From contig JABFSW010000204.1 of assembly GCA_013140415.1 (NCBI GenBank), positions 1 to 10,004 on the forward strand: 10,004 bases of DNA, given 5' to 3'. This stretch comes from Nitrosarchaeum sp. (GTDB taxonomy: Archaea > Thermoproteota > Nitrososphaeria > Nitrososphaerales > Nitrosopumilaceae). Of the stretch, positions 1-5,858 are shown in pieces (the first letter of the stretch is position 1; each line of letters starts with the position of its first letter). Under the pieces are notes generated by a model, which was not told where the DNA came from, did not search any database, and saw nothing but the letters and a program-made list of their open reading frames with translations. A program made the position numbers and the translations under genes.

Positions 1-216
1 CATTTGTCATTTTTAAAATCATTGTTAAGTGCAGAATTTCCTCAGGTAAAGTTTATTGATCCTTCAGATATTGAAGCACGTAACGTTCTTGCAAATATTA
101 AAAAAGAATCAAAGAGAAATACAATAAAGATTTTCACATCTGGGAATGCAAAATTATTTGAAAAGAATCTACATATAATTGGAATAAGAAATAAAGTAAA
201 ATTTTTGTCTACTTGA
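1..216 (+). CDS. murI: Glutamate (Asp/Glu) racemase family protein, C-terminal fragment, cut by window edge
   Basis: Only the last 71 residues are visible; the frame is open to the first base, so this is a partial gene. Bases 1-3 encode His and the next codons Leu-Ser, giving H-L-S. That fits the second active-site signature of Asp/Glu racemases (C-T-H-[hydrophobic]-[P/S]), with Cys-Thr expected just outside the window. The following stretch FPQVKFIDPSDIEARNVL resembles the 'v-x-l-I-D-s-a-x-x-x-A-r-x-v' segment of glutamate racemases, and IFTSGNAKLFEKN resembles the 'F-x-T-G-d-x-x-x-F' tail. Family role: interconversion of L- and D-glutamate. Archaea lack murein, so the purpose of D-Glu here is unknown. 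The stop (214-216) lies inside the 3' end of the convergent cbiF, an 8-bp overlap. Family assignment rests on a short fragment; specificity for Glu rather than Asp cannot be judged. Confidence 0.68.
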   Translation, partial: HLSFLKSLLSAEFPQVKFIDPSDIEARNVLANIKKESKRNTIKIFTSGNAKLFEKNLHIIGIRNKVKFLST

Positions 217-973
217 CTTTTGCCTTTCTGTACCCATGACTAAATTTCTTATCATATAGTTTTGAATATTCATAAGTTTTTGGATCAATAACATCGCTAA
301 TAATTACAATTGCAGTTCTAGTTATTTTTTCATCTCTGACTTTTTTTACAATATCATCTAGTGTACCTTTGATAATTTTTTGATCATCCCAGCTTGCCCT
401 ATACACCACAGCTACTGGTGTAGATTTTTTGTATCCACCAGCAACTGCTTCTTTTACAATATTAGAAAGTAGATGAACACTGAGATAGAAAATCAAAGTT
501 GCTTTGTGTTTTGCAAGCTCGGAGATTTTCTCTCTCTTTGGTACTTTGGTTCTAGACTCTGCTCTGGTTACAATAATGGTTTGAGTTACACCGGGAAGCG
601 TAAGTTGAATTCCCAGCGCAGCAGCCGAGGCTAAAAATGCAGTAATTCCAGGAATAACTATGGATTCAATTCCTTGTTTTTCTAGGTTATCTATTTGCTC
701 TTTAATTGCTCCATAAATTGATGGATCACCATCATGTAGTCTTACAACTAGTTTGTCACTCTTTGCGTTTTTGTAAAGCAGATCAAATATTTCTTCTCTG
801 ACCAAACCAGATGCATCATGCAGTTCACCTTTTTTGCATAATTTTAGAATGGGAGGTGGAACTAGAGAGCCTGAATAAACTACAACATCTGCTTTTTGAA
901 TTAGTTTTTTGGCTTTGATTGTGATTAGTTCTGGATCGCCTGGACCGCATCCAACAAAATAAACTCTAGACAC
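209..973 (-). CDS. cbiF: Precorrin-4/cobalt-precorrin-4 C11-methyltransferase
   Basis: SAM-dependent methyltransferase of the tetrapyrrole methylase superfamily that methylates C11 of (cobalt-)precorrin-4 in corrin ring synthesis; cytoplasmic. The 254-residue length is normal for the family. The SAM-binding loop VGCGPGDPELIT is at residues 7-18, YSGSLVPP (the CobM/CbiF Y-A-G-S-L-V signature) at 33-40, LHDGDPSIYGA at 79-89, the PGI motif at 108-110, and VTRAESRTKVP at 135-145, where the family has T-R-x-x-x-R-T-P-V-P. Together these separate it from other ring methylases. The start is GTG (971-973) and overlaps the cbiL stop by 8 bp, so it is translationally close-coupled to cbiL. It is the last gene of the minus-strand cobalamin group. 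Sequence alone does not show whether cobalt is already inserted (CbiF) or not (CobM). Confidence 0.93.
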   Translation of the reverse strand: MSRVYFVGCGPGDPELITIKAKKLIQKADVVVYSGSLVPPPILKLCKKGELHDASGLVREEIFDLLYKNAKSDKLVVRLHDGDPSIYGAIKEQIDNLEKQGIESIVIPGITAFLASAAALGIQLTLPGVTQTIIVTRAESRTKVPKREKISELAKHKATLIFYLSVHLLSNIVKEAVAGGYKKSTPVAVVYRASWDDQKIIKGTLDDIVKKVRDEKITRTAIVIISDVIDPKTYEYSKLYDKKFSHGYRKAKVK

Positions 974-1688
974 GCTTTACCACCAAGATTGAAAAGTATT
1001 TTGTAGTTAGTGTTCCGTTATTTACTTCCCCTAGTGTGAGCTTTCTAATGATTTCATTTTCTGTTCCAAGATCTTGTCCAATTGCAAAAATAGAATTATC
1101 AGGAAATCCAGATTCTTTTAGCAAGTCAATTACTTTATCAAAATATCTACCATCTTTTAAAAAAACCATTGTATCAGAATTTTTTGCAATCTCTTTTACT
1201 GTACTCAAATCATAACACGATGGAATTATTGCAACTTTTTCTGCACCTTCTGCAATGCTTATACCGACTTTGGCAGCAAATGTAAACATGGAAACAATTC
1301 CTGGAATTACACTAATTTTAATTTCAGGATGATTTAGTTGTATGTCTTTATGCATGTAAATCCAAGTGCTATACAGATATGGATCACCTATTGTAAGATA
1401 GACAACATTTTTTCCTGTTAAAACTTTTTCAGCCATAATCTTTGCATTTTTTTTCCATGTTGCTTCAAGAATGTCTCTGTCTTTTGTCATTGGAAAGATC
1501 AATTTTATGATCTCTTGGTTTTTTGATTTGTCAATTAGTGAAGATACAATAGAGAATGCGATGCTGGGTTTGTCTTCATCTGAAGAAGGACACATTATAG
1601 TATCGGCATTTTGAATTGCCTTGGCAGCCTTTACTGTAAGCAATTCAGGATCGCCAGGACCTACTCCTATTCCGATTAATTCAGGCAT
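966..1688 (-). CDS. cbiL: Precorrin-2/cobalt-precorrin-2 C20-methyltransferase
   Basis: Methylates C20 of (cobalt-)precorrin-2 using SAM, two methylations before the CbiF step. The protein is 240 residues, usual for the family. Visible motifs: IGVGPGDPELLT (residues 7-18, SAM-binding loop), TIGDPYLYSTW (99-109, the G-D-P-x-x-Y-S-T form typical of CobI/CbiL), IPGIVSMFTFAAKVGISIAEG (128-148, matching the family's P-G-I-x-S-x-x-A-x-A-A-x-x-G-I-P-L-A-E-G) followed by IIPSC. The start is ATG at 1686-1688. A 36-bp gap separates it from cbiT. That gap has an AT-rich box on the minus strand (1711-1718) centred about 26 bp from the ATG, so cbiL may have its own leaderless transcript besides read-through. 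Its 3' end overlaps the cbiF start by 8 bp. Confidence 0.92.
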   Translation of the reverse strand: MPELIGIGVGPGDPELLTVKAAKAIQNADTIMCPSSDEDKPSIAFSIVSSLIDKSKNQEIIKLIFPMTKDRDILEATWKKNAKIMAEKVLTGKNVVYLTIGDPYLYSTWIYMHKDIQLNHPEIKISVIPGIVSMFTFAAKVGISIAEGAEKVAIIPSCYDLSTVKEIAKNSDTMVFLKDGRYFDKVIDLLKESGFPDNSIFAIGQDLGTENEIIRKLTLGEVNNGTLTTKYFSILVVKRV

Positions 1689-1710
1689 GAAAAACAGAGT
1701 TTTATTCCCA

Positions 1711-1718
1711 ATTAAAAA
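1711..1718 (-). promoter_or_regulatory. Possible TATA box for cbiL
   Basis: On the minus strand the cbiT-cbiL gap reads TTTTTAAT, centred about 26 bp upstream of the cbiL ATG. This is the distance expected for an archaeal TATA box feeding a leaderless mRNA. The gap is AT-rich throughout, so chance is a real alternative. Confidence 0.3.
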
Positions 1719-1724
1719 TCTAGA

Positions 1725-2312
1725 TTAAATTTTTGTTGCAGAAATTATTGTGACTGGGTTTCGGGCAAGCATCATGGTACCTGTTGAGGTCTTTCTGCTC
1801 TTAGAGACGGTTACTTGTGTAATATCGACTGAATCAAATTGTAATTTCTCAAGGGTTTTCAAGACAGAGTATAAAGTCTCAATTAAGATGATTCCAATTA
1901 CAATTCTTCCTCCAGATTTGAGTTTGTCTTGGCATAGCTTGACAATTTCTTCGGTATCACCTCCAGTTCCTCCAATAAATATTGCATCAGCTTGATCAAG
2001 TGCTAAGATCTTTTCTTTTGCATTACCAGTAATTACAGAAATATTTGTTAATCCAAATTTTTCAATATTTTTTTTTGTCAATTCAATTGCATTAGGGTCA
2101 TAGTCTATTGCAATTACTTTGCCTGATTCGATTTGAATTGCAGCTTCTATAGATATTGAACCACTTCCACATCCAATATCATATACCGTATACCCGGGAC
2201 AAAGTCTTGCTTTACTAATTTGGATAACTCGCACTTCTTCTTTTGTTATTGGTACGTTCTCAGAACGCTCAAAAGCATCATCAGGAATTCCCGGTGTTTT
2301 ATAATTCCACAT
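1725..2312 (-). CDS. cbiT: Precorrin-6Y/cobalt-precorrin-6B C15-methyltransferase (decarboxylating), stand-alone CbiT
   Basis: Rossmann-fold SAM methyltransferase that methylates C15 and decarboxylates the C12 acetate side chain late in corrin ring synthesis. The 195 residues match a stand-alone CbiT rather than the CbiE-CbiT fusion (CobL). The N-terminal PGIPDDAFERSENVPITKEEVR (residues 7-28) is the family's recognisable lead-in. VYDIGCGSGSISIEA (43-57) is the SAM-binding motif I, AIDYDP (68-73) carries the acidic residue expected to bind the SAM ribose, and IFIGGTGG (111-118) is the CbiT-typical loop. The start is ATG at 2310-2312. It sits 19 bp after the EMC6-like gene and 36 bp before cbiL. 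No cbiE lies beside it here. Confidence 0.93.
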   Translation of the reverse strand: MWNYKTPGIPDDAFERSENVPITKEEVRVIQISKARLCPGYTVYDIGCGSGSISIEAAIQIESGKVIAIDYDPNAIELTKKNIEKFGLTNISVITGNAKEKILALDQADAIFIGGTGGDTEEIVKLCQDKLKSGGRIVIGIILIETLYSVLKTLEKLQFDSVDITQVTVSKSRKTSTGTMMLARNPVTIISATKI

Positions 2313-2331
2313 AAATCAAGACCAACATTTG

Positions 2332-2799
2332 TTATGATATTGGAATAATACCAGTCGAGACAGTACCAGCATGTACTATAGTATATGTTAGAATCCATAC
2401 AAACAAGTATAGAAAAATATAACTTCCTATCCCTTGTGTTACGATCTTTTTTCTATCAGATGACGGTAATTGCATCTTCATTGATTTTGCAATGAATATA
2501 GTTACGATGAATATAATTATCATAAATACAATTGATGCCCATCTTCTCTCTTCTCCCTGAATATCTTCAAAGATAAAAGTTGCAAGAGTACCAGCAATTA
2601 CTGCAAAAGCGACTCTTAACCAAAACAGCCTGTCTAGTTTTTTGTCTTTTTCACTTTTTCCTTCTTGGCTTATAGGTTCTGTAGGTTCAGGATTATTGGA
2701 TTCTGTATCTGGAATTTCATTTTCCTCTTTAATTGACTCTTTTTTAGAATCTTTAGGATCAGGTGTAGGTTCAGATTTCTTTTTTTTGAATTTTGCCAA
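2332..2799 (-). CDS. Three-TM membrane protein resembling EMC6 (Rab5-interacting/EMC6 family), with charged N-terminal tail
   Basis: A 155-residue protein. Residues 1-57 form a highly charged, Lys/Glu/Pro-rich, probably disordered tail. Three hydrophobic segments follow at about 59-77, 87-106 and 121-143. The membrane part recalls eukaryotic EMC6 as I remember it: an Arg just before a small-residue TM1 (LRVAFAVIAGTLA), a basic loop after TM2, then a Gly-rich TM3 with aromatic residues ending in V-H (RKKIVTQGIGSYIFLYLFVW then ILTYTIVHAG), which lines up well with the C-terminal part of human EMC6. EMC6 partners the Oxa1-type protein EMC3 in a membrane insertase; archaeal EMC3-like (DUF106) proteins exist, but none is in this window. 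The start is TTG at 2797-2799, with no in-frame ATG before the upstream stop at 2833-2835. It heads the minus-strand group containing cbiT. The family call is from motif memory; a lineage-specific membrane protein is the alternative. Confidence 0.6.
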   Translation of the reverse strand: MAKFKKKKSEPTPDPKDSKKESIKEENEIPDTESNNPEPTEPISQEGKSEKDKKLDRLFWLRVAFAVIAGTLATFIFEDIQGEERRWASIVFMIIIFIVTIFIAKSMKMQLPSSDRKKIVTQGIGSYIFLYLFVWILTYTIVHAGTVSTGIIPIS

Positions 2800-2830
2800 G
2801 TAAATTTCTAGGTTGACTCCACTTAGCCTT

Positions 2831-2840
2831 GTTTAAAATC
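2831..2840 (-). promoter_or_regulatory. Candidate TATA box for the EMC6-like/cbiT group
   Basis: The minus strand reads GATTTTAAAC here, centred about 37 bp upstream of the TTG start. With the usual 26-bp spacing, transcription would begin near 2809 and leave a leader of about 10 nt. No cobalamin-riboswitch-like structure is apparent in the 104 bp between the divergent genes, and the space is too short for one plus both promoters. Confidence 0.4.
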
Positions 2841-2875
2841 TTTGGTCACAAAATGAGCATAAAATAGAGTAAGAG

Positions 2876-2881
2876 TATAAT
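2876..2881 (+). promoter_or_regulatory. TATA box for the NEMF/Rqc2 gene
   Basis: TATAAT is centred 25-26 bp upstream of the GTG start at 2904. That spacing predicts a leaderless mRNA starting at or next to the GTG, and so supports this start codon. No Shine-Dalgarno-like sequence lies between. Confidence 0.5.
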
Positions 2882-2903
2882 TTCGGATACAGGATAGATT
2901 GTT

Positions 2904-4820
2904 GTGACTCTTGCAGGAATAGAACTTTGTTATTTAGTGAATCAAATTTCAGATACAGCACAGGACTACTATGTAAGTAATATCTATGGTGTGACAAAAG
3001 ACAGTATATTATTCAAACTTCATCATACTGAAAAGCCAGATATCTTTATGATGATATCTACATCTGGTGTCTGGTTAACATCTGTAAAAATTGAGCAAAT
3101 GGAACCAAACAGATTACTAAAAAGATTACGAAGTGATCTGTTACGATTAAAACTAAAAAAAATAGAGCAGATCGCATCAGAAAGAATTGCATACTTTACT
3201 TTTGCTGGATTTGATAAAGAGTTTGTACTTGTTGGTGAATTTTTTGGCGAAGGAAATATTTTGCTTTGCAATAATGAGATGAAGATTTTAGCATTACAGC
3301 ATTCTATTGATGTAAGACACAGGAAGCTTGGCGTGGGTTTAGTGTATACGCCACCACCTCTGAATGGTTTAGATGTAATCAAGGTAACAGAGTCAGACTT
3401 TGAAGAACTAAAGACATCGGATTTGGCTGCAGCAAAATGGCTTGGACGAACATTGGGGTTGCCAAAAAAATATGTCGAAGGCATATTTGAAATATCTGAT
3501 ATAGATACAAAGTGTACAGGAAATAATCTCACATCTGAGCAGATAAAGAAACTCTATGATACGACAAAAACTATTGTTACAAATGTCATTACAGGCAAAC
3601 ATGAACCAGTAATTATTAGAAATGAAAAAACAGAAATTATTCCTATCAGACTAGGAAAAATAGATGACAAATGTACTGTTGTAAATAGCTTCATCGAAGG
3701 TTTGGATACCGTTTTTACAGAAAATCTTGTAGAGGTAGGCAAATCAATCCAAACAGGTGGCTCTGATAAGAAGATAAAAGAACTTGAAAATCAGCTAGCA
3801 GAGCAAGAAAAGGCAATAGAGACAGTAAAGGAAAAATCAAATCACATAACTAATGTTGCAAATTCACTTTTTGAGATGATCTCAAAAGGTATCACATCTA
3901 TTGAAGATTCAAGGACTCAGGAAATTTTGGCAACTCATAATTCTAAATTGACTAAAGAGAAGGGAATTACACTTATCATAGTTGATGATGAAAAAATAAA
4001 GATAAACTCCCAGTCTTCACTGCAATCAATTGCATCAATATTATTTAATGAAGCAAAACGAAAATCAGGTGCAATAAAGTCAATTGAGCAAATTAAGATT
4101 AACACGCAGAAAAAATTAGTAAAGTTACAAAATAAAGCTGAAACAGAAAAAGATTTAGTTTCATTTACAGAAATTAGAAAAAAGAATTGGTATGAAAGAT
4201 ATAGATGGTTTTTCACATCAGATGGAATTCTTGCAATAGGTGGTAGAGATGCTCCTTCAAATTCTGCTGTAGTAAGAAAACATTTAGGAAAAAATGACAA
4301 GATATTTCATGGTGATATTTTTGGCTCCCCCTTTTTCATTCTAAAGGATACAGAAAATCCACCTACAGCTAGTTTGAATGAAGTTGCTCATGCAACTGTT
4401 TGTTTCAGCAGAGCATGGAGAGAAGGTATGTATGGTGTTAGCGCATTTTGGGTAGAACCAGAACAAGTCAAAAAATCAGCCCCAACCGGACAATTTCTTC
4501 CAAAAGGATCATTTAGCATAGAAGGACAACGAAATTTTGTCAAGATATCTACTCTCAAATTGGCTGTTGGAATAATGCCACAGGGAGATGACTATGTTGT
4601 GACGTGTGGTCCTCCTGAACCTATTAAAAAAAATTCTATTTGTTATGCCATAATTGAGCCACATGGATCAGAAATGGTAGACAGTGCAAAAAAAATTAGA
4701 CTGGAATTTTTAAAACTAGAAGAAGAGATTGCAAAGAAAATAAACATAGATGATTTTGTTCGTGCTCTTCCGGCAGGAGCAAGTCAGATTACAGAAGTGG
4801 GTGTAGGAGATGCCTCTTAA
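2904..4820 (+). CDS. NEMF/Rqc2/RqcH family ribosome quality-control protein (NFACT)
   Basis: Full-length 638-residue NFACT protein. Family role: binding large ribosomal subunits that carry obstructed peptidyl-tRNA, and in yeast and Bacillus homologues adding C-terminal Ala (or Ala/Thr) tails that mark nascent chains. The NFACT-N domain spans about 1-230; in it MTLAGIELCYLV, GEFFGEGNILL (111-121) and RHRKLGVGLVYTPPP (138-152) match the conserved core. A charged coiled coil lies at about 286-315 and a second at about 383-415. The NFACT-R (DUF814) domain follows: KKNWYERYRWFFTSDG and IGGRDAPSNS (426-454), FHGDIFGSPFFILK (468-481), then AFWVEPEQVKKSAPTGQFLP (514-533) and GSFSIEGQRNF. No eukaryotic NFACT-C extension is present. 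The Asp-Arg pair needed for tailing in RqcH appears as Glu93-Arg94. The start is GTG with a TATA box at the right distance. It is probably followed by the AMMECR1 gene. The old label 'fibronectin-binding protein' would mislead. Confidence 0.92.
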   Translation: MTLAGIELCYLVNQISDTAQDYYVSNIYGVTKDSILFKLHHTEKPDIFMMISTSGVWLTSVKIEQMEPNRLLKRLRSDLLRLKLKKIEQIASERIAYFTFAGFDKEFVLVGEFFGEGNILLCNNEMKILALQHSIDVRHRKLGVGLVYTPPPLNGLDVIKVTESDFEELKTSDLAAAKWLGRTLGLPKKYVEGIFEISDIDTKCTGNNLTSEQIKKLYDTTKTIVTNVITGKHEPVIIRNEKTEIIPIRLGKIDDKCTVVNSFIEGLDTVFTENLVEVGKSIQTGGSDKKIKELENQLAEQEKAIETVKEKSNHITNVANSLFEMISKGITSIEDSRTQEILATHNSKLTKEKGITLIIVDDEKIKINSQSSLQSIASILFNEAKRKSGAIKSIEQIKINTQKKLVKLQNKAETEKDLVSFTEIRKKNWYERYRWFFTSDGILAIGGRDAPSNSAVVRKHLGKNDKIFHGDIFGSPFFILKDTENPPTASLNEVAHATVCFSRAWREGMYGVSAFWVEPEQVKKSAPTGQFLPKGSFSIEGQRNFVKISTLKLAVGIMPQGDDYVVTCGPPEPIKKNSICYAIIEPHGSEMVDSAKKIRLEFLKLEEEIAKKINIDDFVRALPAGASQITEVGVGDAS

Positions 4821-4840
4821 AACAGAAAATGAGACAAATG

Positions 4841-4846
4841 TTTTTT
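4841..4846 (+). terminator. Possible oligo-T termination signal after the NEMF gene
   Basis: Six consecutive T residues occur 21 bp after the NEMF stop, on the coding strand. Archaeal RNA polymerase can terminate on T-runs without a hairpin. A single T6 in an AT-rich genome is weak evidence, and read-through to the AMMECR1 gene is equally plausible, since no clear TATA box precedes that gene. Confidence 0.25.
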
Positions 4847-4876
4847 GTTGATGTGTTGAGAAATATTGCAAAGTAA

Positions 4877-5488
4877 ATGAAAGATTACAACAATCTATCA
4901 GAAGATGATGGTCATATTCTTGTAAAGACTGCAAGGATGATAGTTACTGAATATCTAAAAAATGGCACAAAGCCTAAACTAGAAGAAGAATTTAAAAATG
5001 ATTTTTCTTTTAAATCAGGCGTATTTGTAACTTTGAATAGTACTCTAGGATTAAGAGGCTGTATTGGATATCCATTACCAGATAAATTATTGTTTAATGC
5101 ATTAGAAGATGCAGCAATTTCAGCTGCAACAAAAGACCCAAGATTTTCTCCCGTGAAACATAAAGAACTGGATTCAATTACATTTGAAGTAACCGTACTT
5201 ACACCACCCAAGAAAATTGTCGTGAATAAACCTGAGGAATATTTATCAAATATCAAAGTAGGAAGAGATGGATTGATTGTAAAACATGGATTTTATTCTG
5301 GTTTGCTTTTGCCACAAGTTCCAATTGAATATGGATGGAATGAAGAAGAATTTCTAGAATATACATGTGAAAAAGCTGGATTGCCAAAAAATTATTGGAA
5401 AAATCCAGATACAGAGATTCAAAAATTTGAAGGAATAGTTTTCAAAGAAGAAAAACCAAATGGAATAGTTACTAGAGAAATGTTATAG
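4877..5488 (+). CDS. AMMECR1 family protein
   Basis: A 203-residue protein, about the normal size for prokaryotic AMMECR1 proteins. The diagnostic LRGCIGYPLP is at residues 59-68. The rest of the domain is also present: ALEDAAISAATKDPRF (75-90, the family's A-x-x-A-A-x-x-D-x-R-F), FEVTVLTPP (103-111), VGRDGLIVKHG..SGLLLPQV (128-148) and EYGWNEEEFLEYTCEKAGLP (151-170). Molecular function is unknown even for the human homologue; the conserved Cys within L-R-G-C-I-G hints at a catalytic or ligand-binding site, but this is inference. The ATG is fixed by an in-frame TAA directly upstream (4874-4876). It lies 56 bp after the NEMF gene on the same strand. Its last 17 bp overlap the 3' end of the convergent dehydratase small subunit gene. 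Confidence 0.93.
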   Translation: MKDYNNLSEDDGHILVKTARMIVTEYLKNGTKPKLEEEFKNDFSFKSGVFVTLNSTLGLRGCIGYPLPDKLLFNALEDAAISAATKDPRFSPVKHKELDSITFEVTVLTPPKKIVVNKPEEYLSNIKVGRDGLIVKHGFYSGLLLPQVPIEYGWNEEEFLEYTCEKAGLPKNYWKNPDTEIQKFEGIVFKEEKPNGIVTREML

Positions 5489-5858
5489 GACTAGGAGATT
5501 CAGTATCTAATGAAATTTTTTGTCCAGTTTGAAGGGATGAAAATTTCTCATCAGTTACTATTACAAGCGGAATGTTGGCTAGAGCACATCCCGTTGCAAC
5601 AGTAAGATCTGCTTTTTGACAAATCATTGCAAGGGGTGCAGCATTATTAGATTTGATAGAGTAGATAGTGTATGCACCTACACTGCTTCCAACACCGTTT
5701 GGGAATACCAGAATGCTATTTTTGATGGATTTGTCAAAGAGCTCATGATTTTTGTCGCTAATTATTCCGGTTTTTTTATCAACCGTACCTAGAAAATTAA
5801 TTGGATGTTGTGATTTTAGGATTATTCCTTGTGTTTTTCCTTGAACTAGAATTTTCAT
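5472..5858 (-). CDS. Phosphomevalonate dehydratase small subunit (aconitase X swivel domain, DUF126)
   Basis: A 128-residue swivelling domain that closes over the active site of the large subunit encoded just upstream. The family pattern is visible: LGTVDKKTGIISDKNHEL (23-40), VFPNGVGSSVGAYTIY (51-66; the P-x-G-x-G-S-x-x-G segment holds the catalytic Ser region), AAPLAMICQKAD (73-84) and VATGCALANIPLV (87-99). In archaea the pair is known as the Fe-S dehydratase that turns 5-phosphomevalonate into trans-anhydromevalonate 5-phosphate in the archaeal mevalonate pathway for membrane lipids. Its ATG overlaps the large subunit stop as ATGA (4 bp), indicating translational coupling and a 1:1 complex. 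Its 3' end overlaps the AMMECR1 gene by 17 bp. Confidence 0.9.
   Translation of the reverse strand: MKILVQGKTQGIILKSQHPINFLGTVDKKTGIISDKNHELFDKSIKNSILVFPNGVGSSVGAYTIYSIKSNNAAPLAMICQKADLTVATGCALANIPLVIVTDEKFSSLQTGQKISLDTESPSPITFL

Noticed and set aside
2800..2903. Cobalamin riboswitch upstream of the B12 gene group
   Set aside because: The gap is only 104 bp with two promoters, I see no conserved B12-box-like sequence or stem arrangement, and such riboswitches are essentially bacterial.
3023..3532. A 169-residue open frame on the minus strand within the NEMF gene
   Set aside because: It lies wholly opposite conserved NFACT-N sequence, its translation is Ser/Phe-rich with no recognisable motif, and no promoter precedes it.
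2904..4820. Fibronectin-binding adhesin annotation for the NFACT protein
   Set aside because: It has no signal peptide or membrane segment, and the domain order is that of Rqc2/NEMF/RqcH; the adhesin name is historical.
4716..4934. A small minus-strand frame across the NEMF-AMMECR1 gap
   Set aside because: Most of it is antisense to two well-supported genes, and it has no coding-like composition or motif.
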